Of a stretch of DNA of 64,000 bases, positions 18,079 to 26,564 are shown in pieces. The translations under genes were made by a program, and so were the position numbers. This stretch comes from Paenibacillus_AP thailandensis (GTDB taxonomy: Bacteria; Bacillota; Bacilli; Paenibacillales; Paenibacillaceae): NCBI RefSeq assembly GCF_042685365.1, contig NZ_JBHUMY010000009.1, forward strand, positions 1 to 64,000, read 5' to 3'. Positions within the stretch are counted from its first letter, which is position 1. Every line of letters starts with the position of its first letter. Under the pieces are notes generated by a model. It saw nothing but the letters and a program-made list of their open reading frames with translations, was not told where the DNA came from and made no database searches.

Positions 18079-18117
18079 TAAAAAAACGGCCGTCCGGATT
18101 TGTCCCGGACGGCCGTC
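18079..18117 (-). terminator. terminator of the three-component operon
   Basis: A 12-bp stem ACGGCCGTCCGG/CCGGACGGCCGT with a short loop is followed on the minus strand by a run of seven T. It lies 28 bases after the regulator stop. Confidence 0.9.
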
Positions 18118-18144
18118 CTTATAGGTCTAGCGTATGGTTTTCGG

Positions 18145-19353
18145 TTAACCGCCGACAGTCTGCTTCCGGTACCGGTTCGGCGGCATGCCTACCGCTTTCC
18201 GGAAAGCCGTGCTGAAATAATGCTGCGACTCGTATCCGACCCGCTCCGCGATTTCGTGCATCGACAGGTCGGTCGAGCTAAGCAGGCGGATGGCTTCCGT
18301 CAGGCGGGTGTGCGTCAATAAGGCCACAAACGAAAAGGACGTTTCCTGCTTCAGAATACGGCTTAAATACACGGCCGACACGCACAGCTCCTGCGCGATT
18401 CCTTCCAGCGACAAGCCGGGGTCGGAGTAACGCTCCTCGATAATCCGCTTCGCTTGGCGGACATACGGCGACAGCCGCGATTCCTGGTTCACGTCCGCTT
18501 TCGCCTCGGCGTAAACGGCGGCGACGCTCTCCGGGTCCGGGAGACACGGCCGCACGCTCGTTAAGATATGGATGCGCAAATAATCGCGCGCCGCTTGCTC
18601 TACCGCTCCAAGCAGCGTCTGGTCGGCTTTTCCCCACACCAGCGCCACGATCAGCCCGGAACCGTCGCGGAACAGAACATGCTCGGCCTCCGCCAGCAGC
18701 TCGTGCGCGATATTTTCGACGGCGAACAGCAGCAATTGGCGGTCCCGCTCCGACAGCACGGACTTGCCCTGCGCTTTCTCCGGCCAGCGGATGACGGCCA
18801 CGGCGGAAGGAGCTTCCTGCGGCAGCTTCAGAAAGGCTAGCTGCTCCCGAATTTCGCCGGCGCTGACATCCCCCTTCACCCAATCGATGCAAAACCGCTC
18901 CCGCAGCAATCCGATGTTCCGCTCGATCTGCTTGGAAGCGTTCCGCATCAGCTGCTCGCTTTCCGCGGCGGCATCCAGCTTGCGGACGACCTCGCCGAGC
19001 ACTTCCGTCAATTGGGCCGGATTAACCGGCTTCAAAATATAATCGTCCACGCCGAGCTTGATCGCTTCCTGGGCGTACGCAAACTCGTCATGGCCGGTAA
19101 TGATGACGATTTTGGTCTCCGGCTTCGCTTCCCGAATCCGGCCGATCAGCGTCAGTCCGTTCATGATCGGCATGCTGAGATCGACCAGCATAATATCGGC
19201 CGCCCGGCCGAGCGCGAGCTCCAGCGCCTCCTCGCCGTCTTCGGCTTCGGCCACGACTTCAAGCCTAAGCGATTCCCAATCGACCGCGGTCCGGATTCCT
19301 TCCCGGATAATCGGCTCGTCGTCGGCGATCAGCACGTTCCATACCCGTTTCAT
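18145..19353 (-). CDS. AraC-type response regulator of the sugar three-component set
   Basis: A 402-residue regulator. The receiver domain has Asp11-Asp12 and phospho-acceptor Asp58 in MLVDLSMPIMNG, and the Lys in YILKPV. It is followed by a short middle region and a C-terminal AraC double HTH ending in YESQHYFSTAFRKAVGMPPNRYRK. ATG at 19353 overlaps the kinase stop by four bases (ATGA). It is shorter than the other two regulators in the window (546 and 535 residues) because its middle region is reduced. It should control the ChvE/MmsA/MmsB-type transporter encoded upstream. Confidence 0.94.
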   Translation of the reverse strand: MKRVWNVLIADDEPIIREGIRTAVDWESLRLEVVAEAEDGEEALELALGRAADIMLVDLSMPIMNGLTLIGRIREAKPETKIVIITGHDEFAYAQEAIKLGVDDYILKPVNPAQLTEVLGEVVRKLDAAAESEQLMRNASKQIERNIGLLRERFCIDWVKGDVSAGEIREQLAFLKLPQEAPSAVAVIRWPEKAQGKSVLSERDRQLLLFAVENIAHELLAEAEHVLFRDGSGLIVALVWGKADQTLLGAVEQAARDYLRIHILTSVRPCLPDPESVAAVYAEAKADVNQESRLSPYVRQAKRIIEERYSDPGLSLEGIAQELCVSAVYLSRILKQETSFSFVALLTHTRLTEAIRLLSSTDLSMHEIAERVGYESQHYFSTAFRKAVGMPPNRYRKQTVGG

Positions 19354-21248
19354 TCCGCATATGCCTCCTTACGAATAATCGGGTGCCTTATCGTCACTTT
19401 CGTTCCGCGCCCTATCTCGCTTTCCAGCGCGATGCCGTAATGCTCTCCGAAGCTGAGACGCAGCCGTTCCTGGACGTTCGCCAGCCCGTAGCTTCCGCCG
19501 GTGCTGCCCGGAGACGGGGCGTTCAAATCCGCGGCAAAGGCCGGCTCCTCCCGGTCTTGCCTTAAGGCGCCGTTGTCCAGCATGCGGCGCAGCGCGTCCA
19601 GCCGGTCCGCCGGCATTCCTTTGCCGTCGTCCTCCACGATGAGCAGAAGCGCCCTCCGCCCTTGCTCCAGCTCGGCCCGGATGCGGATGAAGCCGGGGCC
19701 TCTCCGTTCCTTGATCCCGTGATAAATCGCGTTTTCGACGATCGGCTGCAGCATGATTTTCAGCACCTGAAGCTCCGGCAGCTCCGCTTCGACGTCAATA
19801 CTGTAGTTCAGCTTGTCTTTGTATCTCGTTTTCTGGATGCGCAAATAGCTTTCGATATGATCGATTTCGCTTTGCAGCGGGACGATCTCCTTCCCTTTGC
19901 TGAGGCCGATCCGGAACAAGCGCGACAGCGACTCCACCACCTCCGCCGCCTCGACGGCCCCGTCCTTGCGGGCGAGCCACTGAATCGTATCGAGCGTATT
20001 GTACAAAAAATGCGGCTGGATATGCGCCTGCAGGCTGCGAAGCTCCGCTTCCCGCTTCAGCCGCTGCTCTTCGCCGACCTGGCCGATCAGCCGGTTGATC
20101 TGCGCCAGCATCGTATTGAAGCTTCGCCCGAGCATGCCGACTTCGTCTTGCCGCTTGCTGATGTAGCGGATATTCATGTTCCCTTCCTCCACCTTCCGCA
20201 TGAAGGAAGCAAGCTGCACGATCGGCCGCGAGATCGAATGGGACAAATAATAGGACGCGGCAATGCCGAGCAAGCAGAGCAGGAAGACAAAAGAAACAAG
20301 ATATGCGTTAATGTGCCGGATTTCCCGGACCGACTCTTTCAACGGGAAGACGCCGACCGTCGTCCAGCCGGTAAAAGAAGATTTCTGGAAAATGAGCTGC
20401 ATCCTCTTCCCTTGAACCTCTTCGGTAAACACGCCGGAATCCGCCCCCAGCAGAGGCTCCCGGCTGAAGCCGGCGGCATCGGCGTTGCCGCGCGGCGCAT
20501 AAATCGTATCTCCGCTTGCATCGACGACGGTAAGGAAGCCGGATTTGCCGAGACGCACGTCCCGGACCGTCTCCGCGATTACCCGCAGCTTCAAATCGAT
20601 CAGCACGACGCCGTCGGGCCGCTGCGTATCGGGATCCAATACGGCTCGAACCGCCGACACGACTTCGTCGTCTTTGTAATTGGCATGAGACGTGACATTC
20701 CGTCCGGCCGGGTGGCCCAGCATGCGGAATATCCCTTTGCCGTCCACCGCTTCCCGGTACCAGATCTCCTCCGTCAACGGGCGGTCCGTTCGGGCGTACA
20801 TCTCGTTGCTGAGGTAATCGCCTTTTGCGCTGACGACGAGAATGCCCGCGATTTCGGGATAAAGCGTCGTAAAGCCTTGCAGGAACCGTTTCGTCTCGTA
20901 CAGGCGCTGCTCGCTCTCGAATGCCGCCGAGCCTTCGTCCAGAAAACGCTGGATGTCCGGATTAAACGCGATGAAATACGTAATGTTCTGAACATTGCTG
21001 ACATGGTTGTCGAGCGACTCGTTGACGTTGCCGATCAGCTGCGCCGTATGCTCGTTCACCTGCTTATCGACCGTCGCCCCGACCGCCCAGCCGATGAGAA
21101 GCCCCAAGCAAACGGCGGGCACGATGCCGATCATGGCGAACAGCAAAATATATTTGTACCGGATCGGCCAGTTGTTCAGCTCCAGCCATCGGATAAAAGC
21201 CGCCAGAACGCCGCCTGCCCGTTTCCCGAAACCGCCGCTATTTGGCAT
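19350..21248 (-). CDS. sensor histidine kinase (YesM/LytS-like)
   Basis: A 632-residue membrane kinase. TM1 is about 33-54, an extracellular Cache-type domain spans about 60-310 (with a GDTIYAPRGN-like PAS/Cache strand pattern), and TM2 is about 315-335. HAMP follows, then HIQPHFLYNTL with phospho-acceptor His413 and a GHKL ATPase domain with PIVENAIYHG. The ATG at 21248 lies inside the end of the sugar-binding gene (11-base overlap), so the two are coupled. Together with the anchored binding protein it forms a three-component sensor similar in layout to the xylose-sensing XylFII-LytS-YesN systems of clostridia. Confidence 0.94.
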   Translation of the reverse strand: MPNSGGFGKRAGGVLAAFIRWLELNNWPIRYKYILLFAMIGIVPAVCLGLLIGWAVGATVDKQVNEHTAQLIGNVNESLDNHVSNVQNITYFIAFNPDIQRFLDEGSAAFESEQRLYETKRFLQGFTTLYPEIAGILVVSAKGDYLSNEMYARTDRPLTEEIWYREAVDGKGIFRMLGHPAGRNVTSHANYKDDEVVSAVRAVLDPDTQRPDGVVLIDLKLRVIAETVRDVRLGKSGFLTVVDASGDTIYAPRGNADAAGFSREPLLGADSGVFTEEVQGKRMQLIFQKSSFTGWTTVGVFPLKESVREIRHINAYLVSFVFLLCLLGIAASYYLSHSISRPIVQLASFMRKVEEGNMNIRYISKRQDEVGMLGRSFNTMLAQINRLIGQVGEEQRLKREAELRSLQAHIQPHFLYNTLDTIQWLARKDGAVEAAEVVESLSRLFRIGLSKGKEIVPLQSEIDHIESYLRIQKTRYKDKLNYSIDVEAELPELQVLKIMLQPIVENAIYHGIKERRGPGFIRIRAELEQGRRALLLIVEDDGKGMPADRLDALRRMLDNGALRQDREEPAFAADLNAPSPGSTGGSYGLANVQERLRLSFGEHYGIALESEIGRGTKVTIRHPIIRKEAYAE

Positions 21249-22248
21249 AAAAGCTGTCCACGTTCGTCGGCGTGACGAACGTAATTCCCGTATCGACGTA
21301 AGTGGGCAGCGGCGCTACCCGGGATTCGCGCCAGTCCGCCGTCGGCTGAAGCAAATCGTGATGAAGATGAAACAGATGCATGAGCGACCAATACCCCATG
21401 TTCCAAGTGCCTTGCGCAATCGTTGCCGCTATCGTGCCGTCCTTGACCATATCCAGCGTATCTTTGTCCGTATCGAAGCTGATTACCTTCACTTGCCCGG
21501 CCTTTCCGCTTTCTTTCACCGCGCGCCCGACGCCGACGCCGCCGTTCGCTTCCGTCACGAAGATGCCTCTTAAGTTCGGATAAGCTTCCATCATTTCGCG
21601 CGCTCTCCGTTCCGAAATCAGCTCGTCCCCTTTGCCGTCCGCGATGCTGACGATGCGCATGAGCGGATATTTGCTTTCCGCCGCTTCCTTGAAGCCGGTC
21701 ATCCTTTCGTTGAGATTTAATTGCTTGGAGTGAACGATAATGCCCACTTCCCCGTCCGTGCCGATCAGCTCGGCCATCTTGGCCGCCGCCTGCGCTCCCG
21801 CTTTGTAGCTGTCCGTCCCGAGAAACGAATACGCCTTGCTGGCGGACGCTCCGGAATCGAACAAAACGACGGGAATGCCCGCTTCGACCGCCTTATTGAT
21901 CGTCGGGACAAGCGATTCGGGATCGATCGCGGTCAAGGCGATTCCGGCAGGCTTCCGCGCGATCACCTGCTCGAGCACGGTCGCTTCCTCATGCGCGTCG
22001 TAATTGGGCGCACCCCGGTACTCGACGGATACGCCCAGCAGTCCGGCGGCGTCTTCGAAGCCTTTCAGTACGCTTTTCCAATAATCGATGCCGGAATCGA
22101 ACGTCACCATGACATATTTCTCGTCCGTCTGCCCGTGAAGGCCGACGGTCTGCGCCAGCGCATCCTCCCGGTCGCGGATATAAACGCCGTACATATAGAC
22201 TAGAAACGCTCCGATCAATACGACATAGACGAGCATCAATTTTTTCAT
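21238..22248 (-). CDS. membrane-anchored sugar-binding sensor protein (RbsB/XylFII-like)
   Basis: A 336-residue type I periplasmic-binding-fold protein. The N-terminus (about 3-20) is a single hydrophobic segment with no lipobox or cleavage site, so it should stay in the membrane with its ligand-binding part outside. KYVMVTFDSG opens the fold, and VVLFDSGAS and VISFDTDKDT are typical hinge strands. The start is ATG at 22248, behind GGGGGCGG; the longer frame to 22353 adds an implausible leader. It is coupled to a kinase and regulator and follows an ABC transporter that already has its own lipoprotein binder, so a sensory rather than transport role is likely. Ligand (xylose, glucose, arabinose or galactose) cannot be told from sequence reading. 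Confidence 0.9.
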   Translation of the reverse strand: MKKLMLVYVVLIGAFLVYMYGVYIRDREDALAQTVGLHGQTDEKYVMVTFDSGIDYWKSVLKGFEDAAGLLGVSVEYRGAPNYDAHEEATVLEQVIARKPAGIALTAIDPESLVPTINKAVEAGIPVVLFDSGASASKAYSFLGTDSYKAGAQAAAKMAELIGTDGEVGIIVHSKQLNLNERMTGFKEAAESKYPLMRIVSIADGKGDELISERRAREMMEAYPNLRGIFVTEANGGVGVGRAVKESGKAGQVKVISFDTDKDTLDMVKDGTIAATIAQGTWNMGYWSLMHLFHLHHDLLQPTADWRESRVAPLPTYVDTGITFVTPTNVDSFYAK

Positions 22249-22341
22249 ACCGTTCGCCGCCCCCATAGCTCCGCATATCATGCCAAAGAGTTCATACTGT
22301 GTTTGATTGTAATTTGTATTATGGCAAAATAACAACGGCTT

Positions 22342-22374
22342 GAAAGCGCGCAAGGAATAATCCTCGCGCGCTTC
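22342..22374 (-). terminator. hairpin between transporter and sensor genes
   Basis: GAAGCGCGCGAGG-attatt-CCTTGCGCGCTTTC is a strong stem just past the permease stop. The U-tract is poor (TTTCAAG), so it may be an mRNA-stabilising or leaky terminator separating transporter and sensor expression. Confidence 0.6.
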
Positions 22375-22389
22375 AGTCGGACGGCGGCC

Positions 22390-23607
22390 TTATGCGGATT
22401 TGTTTTTGTTGTACAAGTCGAAGGCAACCGCCAGAAGCAGCACCAGCCCTTTAATGCCTTGCTGGTAATCGATGCCGAGGCCGATCAGCGACATGCCGTT
22501 GTTCATGACGCCCATGACGAGGCCTCCGATAATCGCGCCGATGACCGTGCCGACGCCGCCGGTCGCGGACGCTCCGCCGATGAAGCAGGCCGCGATCGCG
22601 TCGAGCTCGAAGTTGACGCCGGCCTTCGGCGTCGCCGCGTTCAGACGGGCGGCGAACACGAGGCCCGCAAGAGCCGACAGCACGCCCATGTTGACGAACA
22701 CCCAGAACGTCATCTTTTTCGTCTTGACGCCCGACAGGCGAGCCGCCTTCTCGTTGCCGCCGAGGGCGTAAATATGGCGTCCCATGACCGTTTTGCGCAT
22801 GACATACGTGTACAAGGCAATAAGCGCGAACAGGAGCACGAGAATATTCGGAATGCCGTTATACAGCGCCAGCACGTACGTCAGCAAATTGACAACGATG
22901 ATTACGCCGACCAGCTTTGCGATAAAGATAGACGCAGGGGCCGTCTCGAAGCCGTACCGTTGCTGCGTCAGCCGTCCCCGCCACTCCATCATCATGTAAA
23001 CGAGCGAAAGGACGAGCCCGACCGCTACGGTCAGCATATGAAGACTAACCGCCGATTGGAAGTCCGGCAGGAAGCCCGTGCTGATCTTGCGGAACGCATC
23101 CGGGAACGGCGCGATGGACTGGCCGTCCAGCACGAGCATCGTTAACCCGCGGAACAGCAGCATCCCCGCAAGAGTGACGATAAAGGACGGGATTCGCACG
23201 TACGCGACCCAGAACCCTTGCCATGCGCCGACCGCCGCGCCGATCAGAATGGAGATGAGCATGGCGAGCAGAAACGGCATGCCGTTCTCTACCATTAGAA
23301 TAGCCGATATGGCGCCTACGAATGCGGCTATCGAGCCTACGGACAAGTCGATATGCCCCGTTATAATAACGAGCAGCATGCCGATGGCGAGAATGAGAAT
23401 ATAGCTGTTCTGCAAAATGAGATTCGTAATATTCAGCGGCTTGAGCAGAACGCCCCCGGACAGCAGCTGGAACAGCGCCATAATGAGGATGAGGGCGATA
23501 AACATGCCGTATTGCCGGATATTGCTTTTGAACGCCGTTGCGATAACGCCGGACCGCTTCGGTTCCCCGACCCGGTCGTCCGTCTTGGTTGTCACATTCA
23601 TGCTCAT
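22390..23607 (-). CDS. monosaccharide ABC transporter permease (MmsB/XylH type)
   Basis: A 405-residue permease of the branched ribose/xylose family with about ten hydrophobic segments and the conserved GGASATGGVGTVIGAIIGG stretch near the C-terminus. It works as a dimer with the double ATPase encoded just upstream. ATG at 23607 follows AGGAGGTAAGCCGC; the longer frame overlaps the ATPase gene. The ATPase stop (23613) lies six bases upstream, so translation is coupled. Confidence 0.94.
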   Translation of the reverse strand: MSMNVTTKTDDRVGEPKRSGVIATAFKSNIRQYGMFIALILIMALFQLLSGGVLLKPLNITNLILQNSYILILAIGMLLVIITGHIDLSVGSIAAFVGAISAILMVENGMPFLLAMLISILIGAAVGAWQGFWVAYVRIPSFIVTLAGMLLFRGLTMLVLDGQSIAPFPDAFRKISTGFLPDFQSAVSLHMLTVAVGLVLSLVYMMMEWRGRLTQQRYGFETAPASIFIAKLVGVIIVVNLLTYVLALYNGIPNILVLLFALIALYTYVMRKTVMGRHIYALGGNEKAARLSGVKTKKMTFWVFVNMGVLSALAGLVFAARLNAATPKAGVNFELDAIAACFIGGASATGGVGTVIGAIIGGLVMGVMNNGMSLIGLGIDYQQGIKGLVLLLAVAFDLYNKNKSA

Positions 23608-23612
23608 GCGGC

Positions 23613-25142
23613 TTACCTCCTGCTTAACGTCATATATTTCATCAGTTTTTCTTGCGTCGCTTCTTCCTTCGGCACTTCGCCGGTTATACGCCCTTCGTTC
23701 ATAACATAGATGCGGTCGCACATGCCGAGCAGCTCCGGAAGCTCGGACGAAATCATCAGAATGCCTTTGCCGTCGGAGGCAAGGCGGTTAATGATCGTAT
23801 AAATCTCGTATTTCGCCCCTACGTCGATCCCCCGCGTCGGCTCGTCGAGAATAAGAAGATCCGGCTCGGCAAAAATCCACTTGCTCAGCACCACTTTCTG
23901 CTGGTTGCCGCCGCTCAGATTGCCCGTCTTCTGCAAAATGCTCGGCGTCTTAATATTCATTTGCTTCCGGAACCATTCGGCTTCCACGACTTCCCGATTC
24001 TCGTCCACGACGAACCACTTGGACAGCTTGCCCAGCGCGGCAAGCGTCGTATTCCGCTTGATGTCGTCCATGAGCACCAGCCCGTATTCCTTCCGGTCCT
24101 CCGTCACATACGCGATGCCGTTGTCGATCGCTTTGCGGACGTCGGTAAGCCGAAGCTCCTTGCCGTCCTTGATCATCGTCCCGCTGATCCGCTTGCCGTA
24201 AGAGCCGCCGAACATGCTCATCGCAAGCTCCGTTCTTCCCGCTCCCATAAGTCCCGCGATGCCGACGATTTCGCCGCGCCGCACATGCAGCTCCACGCCG
24301 TCGATCACTTTGCGGTCCTGCTGCGACGGATGATAAACGGTCCAGTTTTTCACTTCGAAGAAAGGCTCCCCGATCTTCGCTTCCCGGCCCGGATAACGGC
24401 TCGTCAAATCCCGGCCGACCATCCCTTTAATGATCCGGTCCTCCGTAATGTTGTCCTTCCTCGTATCCAGCGTTTCGATGGTTTGACCGTCGCGGATAAT
24501 CGTAATCGAATCGGCCACCTTCGTAATTTCGTTCAGCTTGTGCGAAATGAGAATCGACGTAATGCCTTCGCGCTTGAACGTCAGCAGCAGATTCAGCAGA
24601 TTGTTGCTGTCCTCTTCGTTCAAGGCGGCCGTCGGTTCGTCGAGAATTAAGAGCTTTACTTTTTTGGAGAGCGCTTTGGCGATTTCGACGAGCTGCTGCT
24701 TCCCGACGCCGATCGAAGAGATAAGCGTTTCCGGCGATTCGCGCAGGCCTACCGTTTGCAGCAGATCGCGCGTGCGGACGATCGTATCGTTCCAGTTAAT
24801 AATGCCGCGCTTCGCCTGCTCGTTGCCGAGAAATATATTTTCCGCGATCGACAGCTGAGGGATGAGGGCTAGCTCCTGATGGATAATGACGATGCCGACC
24901 TCTTCGCTTTGCTTAATGTCTTTGAACTCGCACACTTTCCCTTTGAACAAAATATCTCCCTCATACGAGCCATGAGGATAGACGCCGCTAAGCACTTTCA
25001 TGAGCGTCGATTTGCCCGCGCCGTTCTCGCCCATCAAGGCGTGAATTTCGCCTTCTTTCACTTTCAAGTTGACGTTCTGCAGCGCTTTGACGCCGGGAAA
25101 CGTTTTCGTGATGTTCCGCATTTCCAATACCGTATCTGTCAT
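23613..25142 (-). CDS. monosaccharide ABC transporter ATPase (MmsA/XylG type, double)
   Basis: A 509-residue protein with two tandem ABC domains. The first has Walker A GENGAGKST, signature VGKQQ and Walker B LLILDEPTA. The second has the typical degenerate P-loop GLMGAGRTEL, signature LSGGNQQK and LLILDEPTRGID. This arrangement is diagnostic for the RbsA/XylG/MglA group. It powers uptake of a pentose or hexose together with the adjacent permease and ChvE-like lipoprotein. A 15-bp hairpin separates it from the binding-protein gene. Confidence 0.95.
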   Translation of the reverse strand: MTDTVLEMRNITKTFPGVKALQNVNLKVKEGEIHALMGENGAGKSTLMKVLSGVYPHGSYEGDILFKGKVCEFKDIKQSEEVGIVIIHQELALIPQLSIAENIFLGNEQAKRGIINWNDTIVRTRDLLQTVGLRESPETLISSIGVGKQQLVEIAKALSKKVKLLILDEPTAALNEEDSNNLLNLLLTFKREGITSILISHKLNEITKVADSITIIRDGQTIETLDTRKDNITEDRIIKGMVGRDLTSRYPGREAKIGEPFFEVKNWTVYHPSQQDRKVIDGVELHVRRGEIVGIAGLMGAGRTELAMSMFGGSYGKRISGTMIKDGKELRLTDVRKAIDNGIAYVTEDRKEYGLVLMDDIKRNTTLAALGKLSKWFVVDENREVVEAEWFRKQMNIKTPSILQKTGNLSGGNQQKVVLSKWIFAEPDLLILDEPTRGIDVGAKYEIYTIINRLASDGKGILMISSELPELLGMCDRIYVMNEGRITGEVPKEEATQEKLMKYMTLSRR

Positions 25143-25177
25143 CGATCGTCACCACGCCTTCGTTCGGGGTAATGGCG

Positions 25178-25208
25178 CCGCCGCGTTCCCGGCCCGGGAG
25201 CGCGGCGG
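25178..25208 (-). terminator. GC-rich near-perfect palindrome between binder and ATPase genes
   Basis: CCGCCGCGTTCCCGG pairs with CCGGGAGCGCGGCGG with one G-U and almost no loop. It lies between the lipoprotein stop and the ATPase start with no U-tract. Such elements often protect the upstream binding-protein mRNA from decay, giving more binder than transporter; that role is inferred here. Confidence 0.55.
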
Positions 25209-25293
25209 CCGGACAAGCGTAAACGGCTTCGCCGTCTTTGAATGGCGGAATTCCGTTTCGCGGATGTAACATTAACTTAAGTCGAGGGCTGCG

Positions 25294-26433
25294 TTATTTC
25301 AACTGATCTTCCGTATAGTAGCCCGAATCGACCAGCACCTCTTTATAGTTCGTCGCATCGACGGATACCGGCTCCAGCAGGTAAGACGGCACGACCTTGA
25401 CGCCGTTGTCGTACGTTTCCGTATCGTTGACTTCCGCTTCCTTGCCTTGCAGCACCGCTTCCGCCATCGCGACCGCCTTCTTCGCCAGCTCGCGCGTATC
25501 TTTGAAAATCGTGGACGTTTGCTCGCCGGCAATAATCGATTTGATCGAAGCCAGCTCCGCATCCTGACCGGTAATGACCGGCATCTTCTTGTCGCCGGAG
25601 CCGTAGCCTACGCCTTTCAGCGAAGAGATAATGCCGATGGAAATGCCGTCGTACGGGGACAGAACCGCGTCGACATTCGCGTCCGCGTAAAACGCGCTGA
25701 GCAGGTTATCCATCCGCGCCTGCGCCGTCGCGCCGTCCCAGCGAAGCGTAGCGACTTGCTCCATGGACGTCTGGCCGCTCTTCACGACCAGCTTGCCGCT
25801 GTCGATGTAAGGCTTCAGCACGGACATCGCGCCGTCGAAGAAGAAGTAGGCGTTGTTGTCGTCCGGCGAGCCGGCGAACAGCTCGATGTTGAACGGGCCT
25901 TTGCCTTCCTTCAGGCCAAGCTTCTGTTCGATATACGAAGCTTGGAGCACGCCGACCTTGAAGTTGTCGAAGGTAGCGTAGTAGCTGACATGCTCGGTTT
26001 TCTTAATGAGCCGGTCGTAAGCGATAACCGAAATGTTCTGCTGCGCCGCCTTGTCGAGAACGTCCGTCAGCGACTCGCCGTCGATCGAAGCGATCACGAG
26101 CACCTTGGCGCCTTTCGTAATCATGTTTTCGATCTGGGAAACCTGGTTTTCGACCACGTCTTCCGCATATTGCAGATCAACCGAATAGCCAAGCGCTTCG
26201 AATTCCTTCTTCATGTTGTCGCCGTCCGCGACCCAGCGCTCCGACGATTTCGTCGGCATCGCGATGCCGACCAGCCCTTTGTCCCCGCCGCCGCTTGCCG
26301 ATTCGCCCGCGGCAGAGCTGTTGCCGCCGGTTTCGCCTGCGCCGCCGGCGCTGCCTCCTCCCGCGTTGCCGCCGCATGCGGCAAGGACGAAGACCAGCAT
26401 GCCGATCATAAGTAGAGCCAATCCTTTTTTCAT
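25294..26433 (-). CDS. sugar-binding lipoprotein (ChvE/XylF type)
   Basis: A 379-residue lipoprotein. The signal peptide ends in the lipobox LAAC with Cys20, then a Gly/Ser-rich linker to about residue 50. The binding fold begins GLVGIAMPTKSSERWVADGDN, the signature of ChvE-like multiple-monosaccharide binders, which take galactose, glucose, arabinose or xylose. It is the first gene of the transporter operon, preceded by a perfect cre box. Start ATG has GAGAGGGGCG in front. Confidence 0.94.
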   Translation of the reverse strand: MKKGLALLMIGMLVFVLAACGGNAGGGSAGGAGETGGNSSAAGESASGGGDKGLVGIAMPTKSSERWVADGDNMKKEFEALGYSVDLQYAEDVVENQVSQIENMITKGAKVLVIASIDGESLTDVLDKAAQQNISVIAYDRLIKKTEHVSYYATFDNFKVGVLQASYIEQKLGLKEGKGPFNIELFAGSPDDNNAYFFFDGAMSVLKPYIDSGKLVVKSGQTSMEQVATLRWDGATAQARMDNLLSAFYADANVDAVLSPYDGISIGIISSLKGVGYGSGDKKMPVITGQDAELASIKSIIAGEQTSTIFKDTRELAKKAVAMAEAVLQGKEAEVNDTETYDNGVKVVPSYLLEPVSVDATNYKEVLVDSGYYTEDQLK

Positions 26434-26472
26434 CGTTTGTACGCCCCTCTCTTAACGGTCATTTGAATTCGT

Positions 26473-26487
26473 TGTATCCGCTTACAA
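26473..26487 (-). promoter_or_regulatory. cre box ahead of the ChvE-type operon
   Basis: TTGTAAGCGGATACA fits the cre consensus WTGNAANCGNWNNCW at every defined position and lies 40 bases ahead of the start codon. CcpA repression of the transporter in rich sugar is predicted. Confidence 0.75.
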
Positions 26488-26491
26488 TATT

Positions 26492-26516
26492 AAAGACCGG
26501 AGCGGCTCCGGTCTTT
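26492..26516 (-). terminator. terminator of the MFS gene
   Basis: AAAGACCGGAGC and GCTCCGGTCTTT form a perfect 12-bp stem around a single base, about 50 bases past the MFS stop. On the minus strand TTTAATATT follows. The symmetry means it could also act on the plus strand. Confidence 0.75.
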
Positions 26517-26564
26517 AGAATAATCCAACGGGTTTTTATAATAATTTAAACTAAACTTAATCCG

